Assembly (NCBI GenBank): GCA_027318915.1
Contig: DAHVOH010000006.1
Location: 1-64,000 of the forward strand
Origin: Clostridiales bacterium
Lineage (GTDB): Bacteria; Bacillota_E; Sulfobacillia; Sulfobacillales; JAIMBI01
Direction of reading: 5' to 3'
Length of the DNA: 64,000 nucleotides
The notes under the pieces were generated by a model. That model was given only the letters and a program-made list of their open reading frames with translations, made no database searches and was not told the DNA's origin. This document shows, piece after piece, positions 25,859 to 34,670 of the stretch. Both the position numbers and the translations under genes were made by a program. Position 1 is the first letter of the stretch. Every line of letters starts with the position of its first letter.

Positions 25859-27198
25859 GACCGGAAGTCTGACGACTGCACCGTCATGCGAAGCCCGTGA
25901 CGGGGGCGAAGTGTGATGAGAGGCTCCGGCGCGACTGGATGCCCGGGCACCAGGGTGAGGCGAAACCGGCTGGCCACGGTGGCCAGGACGAGGACCGCCT
26001 CCATCAGAGCGAACGGCTTTCCGATGCAAAGACGGGGACCGCCGCCGAAGGGGAAGTAGGCAAACGGCGGGAGCCTGTCGGTGCGGCCGTCCAGCCAACG
26101 CTCGGGCATAAACTGGTCGGGCTGGTCGAAGAACCGGCCGTCGCGATGGACCACCCACGGGCTCATCAGTACCTGGGTGCCCGGCGGGAAGCCGAAGGCG
26201 TCCAGCGTGAAGGACTCCGTCGCCCGGCGGGCGATCATCCAGGCGGGCGGATACAAGCGGAGCGCTTCGCTGATGACGGCGCCGGCATAGGGCAGGTGGG
26301 ACATATCATCGGCCGTGGGCGCCCGGCCGGCGAGCACCCGGTTCAATTCTTCGCGCAACGCATCGCCCGCGGTCGGATGGCTGTCCAACAGGTACCAGGT
26401 CCAAGCCAGCGCATTGGCCGTGGTCTCATGGCCGGCCAGCAGGATCGTCACGGCCTCGTCCCGCAGCTGACGGTCGGAGAGATGACCGCCGTCGTCATCG
26501 GTGGCGGCCATGAGCAGGCCCAGCAGATCGTCATCCCGACCCGGGTCTTGGCGACGTTGTTGAATAATGCCCCGGACGACCGCATCCAACCGAGTCGCCG
26601 CCGCCTCATAGCGCCGATTGGCCGGCGTGGGCACCCAGGGCGGAATGCGGAGCAGGGAGCGGATGCGCCGGTTGGTGTGGCGCATCGCGATCGTCACGGT
26701 GTCCCGCACCGTGTCGGCCGCGTCTCCGACATCCACGCCAAACAGCGTGCGCGCGGCAATCGTCAACGTGAGCCGCATCATCTCCTCGGCGGCGTCCACC
26801 ACCTGGCCGGGTTGCCAATGCTCCAGGCGGCGCACGGTCAACTCCACCATGGTGGCTCCCATGTCGTGAATGCGGCGACGATGGAAGGCGGGCTGCGCCA
26901 GCCGGCGCTCCCGGCGCCAGAAATCGCCTTCGCTGGTGAGGAGTCCCTGGCCCAGCACCCGGGACATGAAGCTCAGACCACGGCCCTTGTGAAACTTGCG
27001 GTTTTGGGTGATGAGGATCTGTTCAATATAGGCGGGGGAGGATACCAGCACCAGCTCCCGCGGGCCGATGCGCAACCGCACGACATCACCGTGCCGGCGC
27101 GCCGCTTGAGTGAAGGTGCCCAGCGGATCGTCCCGAAGACGCCGGTAGGTTTCGAGCCAGCGTCCGCCTTCGGTGTGGGGCACCACGTCGAGCGCCAT
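25855..27198 (-). CDS. Cytochrome P450
   Basis: A 447-residue heme-thiolate monooxygenase. The heme-binding loop is [14 protein letters not shown] with C391. The I-helix oxygen-activation motif AGHETT is at 255-260, the ExxR is EALR (311-314), and the meander is FMPERWL. No N-terminal membrane anchor is present, so it is soluble, and the overall pattern is close to CYP102/CYP110-like bacterial P450s. ATG 27198 has GAGGGAGGTG before it. No ferredoxin or reductase gene adjoins it, so the redox partner is elsewhere. The substrate is unknown. Confidence 0.92.
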   Translation of the reverse strand: MALDVVPHTEGGRWLETYRRLRDDPLGTFTQAARRHGDVVRLRIGPRELVLVSSPAYIEQILITQNRKFHKGRGLSFMSRVLGQGLLTSEGDFWRRERRLAQPAFHRRRIHDMGATMVELTVRRLEHWQPGQVVDAAEEMMRLTLTIAARTLFGVDVGDAADTVRDTVTIAMRHTNRRIRSLLRIPPWVPTPANRRYEAAATRLDAVVRGIIQQRRQDPGRDDDLLGLLMAATDDDGGHLSDRQLRDEAVTILLAGHETTANALAWTWYLLDSHPTAGDALREELNRVLAGRAPTADDMSHLPYAGAVISEALRLYPPAWMIARRATESFTLDAFGFPPGTQVLMSPWVVHRDGRFFDQPDQFMPERWLDGRTDRLPPFAYFPFGGGPRLCIGKPFALMEAVLVLATVASRFRLTLVPGHPVAPEPLITLRPRHGLRMTVQSSDFRS

Positions 27199-27269
27199 CG
27201 CAGCACCTCCCTCGGTCTCCAGTGTACCAAGGCCCGACGCCTCTGCGGAAAGGGGGCGGGCTTGCCGTG

Positions 27270-27278
27270 TGCTACAAT
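27270..27278 (+). promoter_or_regulatory. Extended -10 promoter upstream of glycosyltransferase pair
   Basis: TGCTACAAT, a one-base variant of the nonamer at 4904 and 40833, is about 70 bases upstream of the first glycosyltransferase start. No -35 hexamer is evident. Confidence 0.5.
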
Positions 27279-27350
27279 GTGGAGCGACTTTCGGGTCGGT
27301 CAGGAGGCCGATGGCGTATAGCGAACCAGATTCACGGGCCTTCCATCATC

Positions 27351-28556
27351 ATGCTGACGCAGTACTATCCCCCCGAGCCCGGCGCCGCGTCGATTCGTCT
27401 GCAGGCCATGGCTCGGGAATTGGTGCGCCACGGCTTTGAGGTCGCCGTGGTGACCGCTTTTCCGCACCATCTCGGCTACAGCGACCCCGCCTATCGGGGC
27501 AAGTGGCTGGTCGAGGAGCAAGATGGCCCGGTGCGCGTGGTGCGCACCTGGGTGCTGCGCGCTCCGTCCGGCAGCTTGGGCCGCCGCCTTCTCAACTATT
27601 TCTCTTTTGTGGTCTCCAGCTGGTTTGGCCTTCGCCGGCTCGGCGTTCCCCGCTACCTGCTGGTGGAGTCGCCGCCCCTCTTTCTGGGCCTCACCGCTTA
27701 TGCTTACGGGCGGCGCCACCGGGTGCCCTACATCCTCTCCGTCTCCGACCTATGGCCGGCGTCCGCGGTCGCGTTGGGGTTGGTGCGCAATCGGCTGGCG
27801 ATTCGTCTGAGCGAATGGCTGGAGCGTTTTCTCTATCGCCATGCCTATCGCGTGTCCGCCGTCACCGAGGGGATTCGCGATGCCGTCGCGGCCACCGGAC
27901 TGGTCCCGCCCGCCCACATCCTGTTTGCGCCCAACGGAGTGGATCCCGACCGATTCCAAGATGTGAGTCCGGACCCCGAATTGGCCGGGCGCCTTCAGTT
28001 GGACGGGCGTCGGGTCTTTCTGTACCCCGGCACCCTCGGCTACGCCCAGGGTTTGGAGGTCATTATCGAGGCGGCGGACCGCCTGCGTGACGAGCCGCAG
28101 ATTGTGTTTTTGCTGGTGGGTGACGGCCCGGTCCGAGAGACCCTGATGGCGGAAGTGCGGACGCGTCAGCTCGGCAATGTCATCTTCGAAGGCCTGCAGC
28201 CCGCCGAGGTCATGCCGCGCTACTTTGGGCTGGCCCGGGCCGTCATCGTGCCGCTGCGGCGCCACCGTCTGTTCCTGGGCGCACGGCCCTCCAAAGCTTT
28301 TCCCGCCTGGGCGGCCGGGCTCCCCGTGATTTTCTGCGGCGAGGGCGAGATGGCGGGGGTGGTGGCGGCCAGCGGGGCGGGCGTCACCGTGCCGCCGGAG
28401 GACGGCGCGGCCTTGGCGGCGGCGGTGCGGCATTACGCCGGCCTCACCGACGGCGACTTGGCCCAACTGGCTGTCCGGGCGCGCGCCTTTGTGCGCCAGC
28501 ATTACGCCTGGCCCGGCATCATCGACGCGTGGCTGCTCGGCCTCGACCCGACATGA
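27351..28556 (+). CDS. GT4-family glycosyltransferase (WbuB/WcaI-like)
   Basis: A ~401-residue GT-B glycosyltransferase. The N-terminal donor-independent fold starts LTQYYPPEPGAASIRLQAMARELVRHG, and the C-terminal GT4 block has LYPGTLGYAQGLEVIIEAADRL, LVGDGPVRE, and an ARPSKAFPAWAAGLPVI donor-site loop. Such enzymes add GlcNAc/FucNAc-like residues to lipid-linked glycans. The start is unclear. The good ribosome site AGGAGG (27301-27306) serves ATG 27311, which is out of frame; the first in-frame ATG (27351) lies inside the conserved motif. Either a rare start (ATA 27318, ATT 27330) or a small frameshift near 27337 is possible. Confidence 0.82.
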   Translation: MLTQYYPPEPGAASIRLQAMARELVRHGFEVAVVTAFPHHLGYSDPAYRGKWLVEEQDGPVRVVRTWVLRAPSGSLGRRLLNYFSFVVSSWFGLRRLGVPRYLLVESPPLFLGLTAYAYGRRHRVPYILSVSDLWPASAVALGLVRNRLAIRLSEWLERFLYRHAYRVSAVTEGIRDAVAATGLVPPAHILFAPNGVDPDRFQDVSPDPELAGRLQLDGRRVFLYPGTLGYAQGLEVIIEAADRLRDEPQIVFLLVGDGPVRETLMAEVRTRQLGNVIFEGLQPAEVMPRYFGLARAVIVPLRRHRLFLGARPSKAFPAWAAGLPVIFCGEGEMAGVVAASGAGVTVPPEDGAALAAAVRHYAGLTDGDLAQLAVRARAFVRQHYAWPGIIDAWLLGLDPT

Positions 28557-29581
28557 GCCGGGCGCATGTGCTGCTGCTGGGTCACTATCCGCTGGACCCG
28601 CCCGATCGGGCCCCGGCCGTGCGCATCCAAGCCATGGCGGAGAGTCTGGCCCGGCGTGTCGATCTGACCGCGGTCATCGGAACGCGGGCGGACCGCGCCC
28701 GTTCCTATCCCGCTGTGATGCGGCGCGGTTTGCGCCGATGGCAGGGCGTGTACGTGGAGAGCGCCAGCTCGATGATGACGGTGGCCGACTGGCGGTTCCT
28801 GCGGGCGGTGCGCCGCGCGGGAATCCCGCTGGCCATTTACGTGCGCGACTACTATCAGCATTTTCCCGACCTGTATCCCCCCCAATCGGGGCGCGAGCGG
28901 CTGATGGCCATCGGATATCGTTGGACGCTTGCCGCCTATCGCCGGCTGGCGACGACCCTCTTCGTGCCCACCGCCGGGTTGGGGGAACTCGTGGCGGCCG
29001 GCCGAGCCCAGCTGCTACCCCCGGCGGGGCGGGTGCTCGTTGCGCCCCCGGGTTTCCGCCGTCCTCGCCAGGTGATTTACGTGGGGGCCAACGGGCCGCA
29101 TGACGGCGTGGATCTGGCCATGGCCGCCATGGGTCGGGTGATTGATGAGGCTCCCGACGCCCGCTTGGTGCTGGTGCTGAGACCCGGCGACGAGCCGTCC
29201 AAGCCACCCGCCCACGTGCGCGTCGTCCACGCGTCCGGGGCCGCGCTGGAACCCTGGCTCTGGTCGTCGGCCGTCGGACTCATCCCGCGCCGGGACACGC
29301 CGTACAATCGTCTCGCCTTGCCGGTCAAACTGTTTGACTACTTGTCCCATGGCTTGCCGGTCCTGACGACGCACGAGGCCGAGGCGGCACGGCTGGTGGT
29401 GGCGCTGGGCGCGGGGGCCGCCGTCCCCGATGCGCCGGCCGCGTACGCCCGGGCGCTGCTGGACCTGTTTGGGCATCCCGAGCGTCTGGCCGCGATGGGT
29501 CAGCGCGCGCTGGCGGCCGTGGCCGAGGAGCACAACTGGGACCGCCGCGCCGACACCGTGCTGAAGGCCCTCGGGCTCTAG
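28553..29581 (+). CDS. GT4-like glycosyltransferase
   Basis: A 342-residue GT-B fold protein beginning VLLLGHYPLDPPDRAPAVRIQAMAESLAR. Its second half contains VIYVGANGPHDGVDLAMAAM, RLALPVKLFDYLSHGLPVLTT and LGAGAAVPDAP, matching group-1 glycosyltransferases whose donor-site Glu region is RLALPVKLFDYLSHG. ATG 28553 overlaps the previous stop (ATGA), so the two transferases are translationally coupled and probably act in consecutive steps. The gene ends just before a strong bidirectional hairpin. Confidence 0.8.
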   Translation: MSRAHVLLLGHYPLDPPDRAPAVRIQAMAESLARRVDLTAVIGTRADRARSYPAVMRRGLRRWQGVYVESASSMMTVADWRFLRAVRRAGIPLAIYVRDYYQHFPDLYPPQSGRERLMAIGYRWTLAAYRRLATTLFVPTAGLGELVAAGRAQLLPPAGRVLVAPPGFRRPRQVIYVGANGPHDGVDLAMAAMGRVIDEAPDARLVLVLRPGDEPSKPPAHVRVVHASGAALEPWLWSSAVGLIPRRDTPYNRLALPVKLFDYLSHGLPVLTTHEAEAARLVVALGAGAAVPDAPAAYARALLDLFGHPERLAAMGQRALAAVAEEHNWDRRADTVLKALGL

Positions 29582-29607
29582 CCGGGGTGACGGCCGTCCG
29601 GCACAGA

Positions 29608-29641
29608 AAGACCCCGGACGCTTCCAAACGTCCGGGGTCTT
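29608..29641. terminator. Perfect 13-bp stem, bidirectional terminator
   Basis: AAGACCCCGGACG (29608-29620), an 8-base loop, then CGTCCGGGGTCTT (29629-29641). It lies between the convergent glycosyltransferase and substrate-binding-protein genes, 27 bases past the former and 12 past the latter, and has A/T-rich edges on both sides. Confidence 0.8.
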
Positions 29642-29652
29642 GGCATCTGATC

Positions 29653-31377
29653 CTAGTTGCTGATGGTCCAGCGGTTGTAGGAGGCTCCCCCTTCAATCGG
29701 GTTGTACCACTTCACCACGCCGTGCAGCCAAGGCTTGACGGCCTGGAACGCGGAGGGTGTGCCCACCCCGATGTATTCGGGGAGCCACAGCACCGGGAGC
29801 TGCTGGGAGACGTAGATTTGATACGCATCCAGCCGCTGCTGTTCCTGGGCCGGCGTGCCCGGTCCGTAGGTGGCGTTGATCAGTTGGTCCATGTGCGCGT
29901 TGCAGTAGCCCGGCGGTGTGAAGCCGCCGCCGCACTTGTACAGCGTGCCGCCGGTGGGATAGAAGTCGGGTCCGTAGTACCAGCCCGCGCCCCACCATTC
30001 CGCCTGATATTGACTGGGCGTGGCAGCGATGACCTGGTTGAACGGTTCCGACTTGAGGGTGACCTGAATGCCCTCCTGCGCCCAGTCGTTCTTCAGCAGC
30101 TGCACGATGTTGTTGTCGGTGATGGTTCCGGACATGAACAGCAACTGGAACGTGAACGGCTTGCCGTTCTTCATCAACACCCCGTTGACCATCTTCCAGC
30201 CGTGAGCTTCCAGGAGCTTCAATCCGGCCTTCGGATTGTACGGCCATTTTTTGACCGCGGGGTCGTAGAAGGCGTTTGGCGGCTCCGGCGGCACCGGCCC
30301 ATACTCGGTGTGAGCGTAGCCGTCATACAGCTTCTGGACGATGGCGTTTTGGTCGATGCCCATCTGCAGGGCCTCGCGCACATACAGGTGCGAGAAGACG
30401 CTGCCGATGCCGTTGGGGGCCGCCGCCGACATGTTGAGCTGCATGTAGTTGATGCCGAACGCGTAGCCCGCGTTGACAATCCGGTAGCCCTTCAGCTGGC
30501 TGCGGTCGACCGCGTATTCCGGCGGCAGATTGGCCTGATCCAGAGTGCCCTTGCGCAGACCCAGGAAGACGCCGGGATCGCCCGTCTCGTAGTCGAAGAT
30601 GAGCTTCTTGATCTGCGCCTTGTGCCCGGAGTAGTTCGGGTTGGCCGTGAACTCCCAGTACTCGTTGTTGACGAACTTCGTGATTTGATATGGACCGTCG
30701 GTGACTTTGAAAAGCGGGCTCAGGGGCTTGTTGGCGTTGGCCTCAATCCAGGTGAGCTCGGCCTTCATGTTGCTGGTGTGGTCCCACACCGCCTTCGGGA
30801 TGGGGGCCAACTGCGCGATGCCGTTGATCTCAAACCACACCGGGTTGACCGGCACGGTGGTCTGAATCACGACGGTTTCCGGGTTCGGGGCGGTGACACT
30901 CTTCCACTTGGCGGGCAGTCCGCCGATGCCGACTCCGCAGTTCTCCCAGACGGCGGTGGACTGGGAGGTGGCGTCGAGGATGTCCCAGGCGTACAAGACG
31001 TCCGCCGAGGTGATGGGCTGGCCGTTGGACCAGTGCCAGCTGGGCTTCAAATGCACGGTGAAGGTGGTGTCGTTGTTGCTGACGCTCACGCTGGAGGCAA
31101 TCGACCGAGCGTAGTCGACCGTGTCCTGCGCCGAGATGTACAGCAACGGACGATACATCAGCCCGATGCCGAAGTTGGACGTGCTGCACGTCGACAGCGA
31201 CGTGAACGCGAACCACCAGTTCGGTTCGGTCTGAATGCCGCCCACCAAGGTGACTTGACTCGGCAGGTTGCTGGATGTGGTCGTTGCCGCCTGGCTGCCG
31301 CAGCCGGCCAGCACCAGGACCAACGCCGCTACGAGTGAGCCCGCCAGAGCGGTCAGGCGTCCTCGCCGTTTCAGCAT
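29653..31377 (-). CDS. Peptide/oligopeptide ABC transporter substrate-binding lipoprotein (SBP_bac_5)
   Basis: A 574-residue family-5 extracellular binding protein. A basic N-terminus and hydrophobic stretch end in the lipobox LAGC with C26 as the acylated cysteine, followed by a Ser/Thr linker. Typical blocks include FTVHLKPSWHWSNGQPITSADVLYAWDIL, FKVTDGPYQITKF, and a C-terminal WLPEYIGV. It binds peptides or similar ligands outside the membrane. No permease or ATPase genes adjoin, so it is an orphan subunit here. GAGAGGAGG lies 8 nt before ATG 31377. Confidence 0.88.
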   Translation of the reverse strand: MLKRRGRLTALAGSLVAALVLVLAGCGSQAATTTSSNLPSQVTLVGGIQTEPNWWFAFTSLSTCSTSNFGIGLMYRPLLYISAQDTVDYARSIASSVSVSNNDTTFTVHLKPSWHWSNGQPITSADVLYAWDILDATSQSTAVWENCGVGIGGLPAKWKSVTAPNPETVVIQTTVPVNPVWFEINGIAQLAPIPKAVWDHTSNMKAELTWIEANANKPLSPLFKVTDGPYQITKFVNNEYWEFTANPNYSGHKAQIKKLIFDYETGDPGVFLGLRKGTLDQANLPPEYAVDRSQLKGYRIVNAGYAFGINYMQLNMSAAAPNGIGSVFSHLYVREALQMGIDQNAIVQKLYDGYAHTEYGPVPPEPPNAFYDPAVKKWPYNPKAGLKLLEAHGWKMVNGVLMKNGKPFTFQLLFMSGTITDNNIVQLLKNDWAQEGIQVTLKSEPFNQVIAATPSQYQAEWWGAGWYYGPDFYPTGGTLYKCGGGFTPPGYCNAHMDQLINATYGPGTPAQEQQRLDAYQIYVSQQLPVLWLPEYIGVGTPSAFQAVKPWLHGVVKWYNPIEGGASYNRWTISN

Positions 31378-32003
31378 GAAAGGTATCCTCCTCTCGACAT
31401 GGAGCCGGATCCGTGGGGCACCCGAAATCGTCGTGCGCCGTCCGACGAGGGTCTCGGAGCGATCAACGTCGGTTTGCCAGGAAGCGTAGGATCTCGTCTT
31501 GACTCTGTCAATGGTTCGGTATTGGCACGGGGGTTCCGGGACGCGCCGGCTCGTCTTTGGGGGCCCGCACGACGTGTGCGGGCGGTTCGACGCGGCACTC
31601 CGGGCAATCCCGCGGAAGCGCCAGACGGAGGCAGCCTTCGGTGCTCAGAGAGGCCGCCGTTCCACAGATTTCAAGATAGCGATTTGAGGAGCGGTCATTT
31701 AAGGCCTAGGCTTGAGCGTAGGGTGCACGGGCTCGGTTGTCAAGGCCAATGCCTTTCCAATGTGCCAAATGGGCCCGATGGCCCGGATTCGCACCGGCTC
31801 GACCATGGACCGTGGGCGGGGTCCTCGTCGGGGCCGGACGGCTCGGCCCACTCCTGTGCCGCGTCCTCCGCTCGTGTGCGGGCAGAGTCCGGCATCCTCC
31901 TCCGGAGTGACCATTTCGATGGGGTCTTGGGGTGTGTCGGCCGGGGACGCCTCTCCGTGGCGGAAAGCAGGAGGTTCGGACCGCCGGAGGGAATCATGGC
32001 GGA
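31378..32003. other. Divergent intergenic region with minus-strand promoter
   Basis: About 625 bases between the binding-protein gene and the MFS gene. Apart from the minus-strand promoter at 31483-31511 I recognise nothing. Overlapping frames on both strands are not supported. Confidence 0.5.
31483..31511 (-). promoter_or_regulatory. Promoter of the substrate-binding-protein gene
   Basis: On the minus strand, perfect TTGACA (31511-31506), 17 bases, then TACGCT (31488-31483). Transcription would begin near 31476, giving a leader of about 100 bases to the ATG at 31377. Confidence 0.6.
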
Positions 32004-33191
32004 ATGCGTACACCCTTTGGCCGCATTGTGCTGGCCCAGGCCATCAACCGCTTTGGCGACGGCTTTTTCACCATTGGCATCTCCTGGCTGATTTACGGGG
32101 CCACCGGGTCGGTCCTGCCGCTCGGGCTCTTGTGGGGCAGTTATATGGCAGTGGTGGGCGGACTGCAGACGATGGCCGCGCCGCTGGTGGACCGCATGGA
32201 TCGGCGGGCGCTGACGGTGGGGATCAACGCCGTGCGCGCGGCGGTGGTGGCCACGCCGGTGGTGTTGGCGCAGGCGCACCGGTTTTTCACCTGGGAGCTT
32301 TATCCGGTCTTTGTGGTGCTGGGCGTCCTGGGGCTGCCGTACAATCCGGCCGTGCGGGCGATGGTGCCGGAAGTGGTGGCGACGGAGGACCTGCGGGGGG
32401 CCAACGCCCGCCTGCAAGGCGTCATGGAGACGATGTACGTGCTGGGTCCTGCGGCCGGAGGCCTGACCATCGCCGCGTTCGGGCCCCTGAGTGGCTTGGG
32501 GGTCGACGCGGTCAGCTTTTTGCTGGCGGCCCTCCTGTTGGCGACGCTGCCGGCGATGCCGCGGCCGGTTCCGGTGTCGTCGGAGCCCTATGCCGGCGCG
32601 ATGTGGCACGGGGGCCGGGTGATGTGGCGCGATGCCCTGCTCCGGCGGCTGGCGCTGTTGGCGGTGGTGGTGCAAGTGACCGATGCCGCCTTCATCGTTC
32701 TGTCCATTCCGTTGGTGCGATCTGTCCTTCACGGCACCACGCGCGGCGTGGGCTTTTTGGAAGCGTCGCTGTCGCTGGGCGTGATCGCCGGATCGGTGGC
32801 CGTCAATCGGCCCCGCTGGCGGGGCCTGCGCCGGGCGCGCTGGTCGCTGGTGCTGCTCTTCTGTTTGGCCACCGGACTCATCGCCGTGGTGCCCGTGCTG
32901 GCTTGGGCGCTCATGACCCAGGTCGTCGCCGGGCTGGCCGACTCGGTGTTCATGGTGGAGTGGGAGACGCATTTTCAAGCCGCCGTCGACAACCAGGAAC
33001 TGGGCCGCGTCCTCATGTTTCACGGCGGCTTCACGCGGGCCGCCCAGGCGCTGGGGGCCATCGCGGCCGCGGGGCTGGCGCTCGTCGTGGGAATTGGCGG
33101 CGCATTTTTGTCTTTGGGACTGGCCGGGATGCTGATGGCGGGAGCCCTCTTGCCCGGCCTGCTCCGGGCGGAGCGGCGATCGGCGGCCTAA
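32004..33191 (+). CDS. MFS transporter
   Basis: A 395-residue, roughly 12-helix major facilitator with the opening FGRIVLAQAINRFGDGFFTIGISWLIYGATGS and a loop APLVDRMDRRALTVG in place of the usual GxLaDrxgRRk. It resembles the MFS_1/enterobactin-exporter-like group of small drug or siderophore exporters. ATG 32004 starts the conserved region; GGAGGG at 31985 is 13 nt away. An ATG at 31996 is out of frame. No operon partner is evident. Confidence 0.78.
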   Translation: MRTPFGRIVLAQAINRFGDGFFTIGISWLIYGATGSVLPLGLLWGSYMAVVGGLQTMAAPLVDRMDRRALTVGINAVRAAVVATPVVLAQAHRFFTWELYPVFVVLGVLGLPYNPAVRAMVPEVVATEDLRGANARLQGVMETMYVLGPAAGGLTIAAFGPLSGLGVDAVSFLLAALLLATLPAMPRPVPVSSEPYAGAMWHGGRVMWRDALLRRLALLAVVVQVTDAAFIVLSIPLVRSVLHGTTRGVGFLEASLSLGVIAGSVAVNRPRWRGLRRARWSLVLLFCLATGLIAVVPVLAWALMTQVVAGLADSVFMVEWETHFQAAVDNQELGRVLMFHGGFTRAAQALGAIAAAGLALVVGIGGAFLSLGLAGMLMAGALLPGLLRAERRSAA

Positions 33192-33464
33192 CCCGGGTCG
33201 CCCGGCCACGAGCGGCAGGTGTTTGGCAGACGGCTTGGACGGGTGTAACCTGAGGGCAGGTTCTGACGTTCTCGACACCAAGTATGCCGGTGCATCCACT
33301 CAGGTCTTTTCGGCCCGCCGACCGGACGTCTCAGCACCTCCTCGGGTTGTCATCTGATCGGGGCGCCAGGTCGCCGCCGCCCCACTCGTTGCCGATGGTA
33401 CCACCAGCCACCGCCGCCTCCTATGCGTCCACCTCGACTTCGTCTACCCAAGGAGGTGTCAAGC

Positions 33465-34670
33465 ATGCATCCTCAAACGGGACCGCCGGTCACCCCGACC
33501 CGGGCCTTTACCCCGGCATGGGGGTCGTGCCGCGTCATCCGGTCTCCGGAAGCGTTGCCGGGTGCTCCCATTGAGCGCGACCGGGCCCGGTACACGGAAA
33601 TGGTGGGAGACGCGGTCCGGGCGGCGCTGCCGCGGATTGTGGGGGAGATGCCGGTGATGACGTCGCCCGACGGGCAGCTGGTGGCCGTTCCGGTGCCGTT
33701 CCTGGACTTGCCCCGCTTTCGGCGCGCGGCGGCGCCGGAGCGGGAGCCGCCGGCGGGCATTGGTCGCGGGCCCGGGCGGCCGGGGGATGTCATCGCCCGC
33801 CGGCCGCGGCGCGGCGGAGAGCGCGGCGGGGGCGGCGAGGAGCGGCGGGTGCTGGTGTGGCTCGACCGGCAAGCGCTCCAGGACCTCGTGTTTGCCGATC
33901 TGCGCCTGCCCGCCCTGCGGCCGACCGTCTCGGCGTCGCTGGAGAGCGAGGCGGCGCGCTGGACGTCCCGGCGGGATCGCGGCCCGGCGACGCGTTTGGA
34001 TCGCAAGGCCACCCTGAAGGCCAGCTTGACGCGCCGTCTCATCCTGGGCGCCGAGGCCCCGGTTCTGGCCACACGCGACCTGCGCTACATCACCTGGCGT
34101 GATCGGGTGCGGCCGCGCACGCAGGCGGTGGTGGGCCTGCTGCGCGATGTGTCCGGTTCCATGGACGACCAGAAGGTGTATTTGTCGCATGCGGTGGCAT
34201 GGTGGCTGGTGTCGTGGCTCCGGAATCGATACCAGCGCGTCGCCCTGGCTTTCTGGCTGCACGACACGCACGGCTGGACGGTGGACGAGGCGACGTTCTT
34301 CCGCGCCGGGTCCGGCGGGGGAACGCGGGCGGCCGGCGCCTATGAAGCGATGGCCCGCTCGTGGCGGATCACGCATCCGCCCGAGAACTGGAACTGGTAC
34401 CTGTTTCATTTCACCGACGGCGATGACTACGATCCCGAGGCGGCTCGCGAGGCCCTGTTACGGGAGTGGGTGGACACGGCCTCACTGCTGGGCGTGGTGC
34501 AGCTTTCCGGAGCCGGAGAATGGTCGCGCCTGGTCAAGGCCTTGCGCGACCTCCCGAATCCTCCCGTCCGGGTCGCGCAGTTGAAGAATCGGGACGACGT
34601 GGGCAGCGCCTTGGTGGACCTGCTGGCCGAGGGGGGCGAGAGGGATGGAGCCGCTGGACGCCTGGGTTGA
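33465..34670 (+). CDS. yhbH: YhbH/YeaH-type DUF444 protein with VWA-like domain
   Basis: A 401-residue UPF0229/DUF444 protein. A basic, Gly/Arg-rich stretch (RRPRRGGERGGGGEERR, ~112-128) precedes a von Willebrand A-like domain with the metal motif D-V-S-G-S (228-232), followed by HDTHGWTVDEATFF, GGGTRAAGAYEAM and FHFTDGDDYD. In Bacillus yhbH is a sporulation gene, and its homologue is coregulated with PrkA and SpoVR. ATG 33465 has a near-perfect AAGGAGGTG upstream. It overlaps spoVR by 26 bases. The N-terminus (residues 1-40) is poorly conserved. Confidence 0.85.
   Translation: MHPQTGPPVTPTRAFTPAWGSCRVIRSPEALPGAPIERDRARYTEMVGDAVRAALPRIVGEMPVMTSPDGQLVAVPVPFLDLPRFRRAAAPEREPPAGIGRGPGRPGDVIARRPRRGGERGGGGEERRVLVWLDRQALQDLVFADLRLPALRPTVSASLESEAARWTSRRDRGPATRLDRKATLKASLTRRLILGAEAPVLATRDLRYITWRDRVRPRTQAVVGLLRDVSGSMDDQKVYLSHAVAWWLVSWLRNRYQRVALAFWLHDTHGWTVDEATFFRAGSGGGTRAAGAYEAMARSWRITHPPENWNWYLFHFTDGDDYDPEAAREALLREWVDTASLLGVVQLSGAGEWSRLVKALRDLPNPPVRVAQLKNRDDVGSALVDLLAEGGERDGAAGRLG

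Noticed and set aside
25897..27321. A 474-codon plus-strand frame opposite the P450
   Set aside because: The minus strand encodes an unmistakable P450 with heme loop, I-helix and ExxR, so this is a shadow.
31740..33299. A 519-codon open frame on the minus strand
   Set aside because: Antisense shadow of the MFS gene at 32004-33191; low-complexity His/Arg/Gln composition and no family match.
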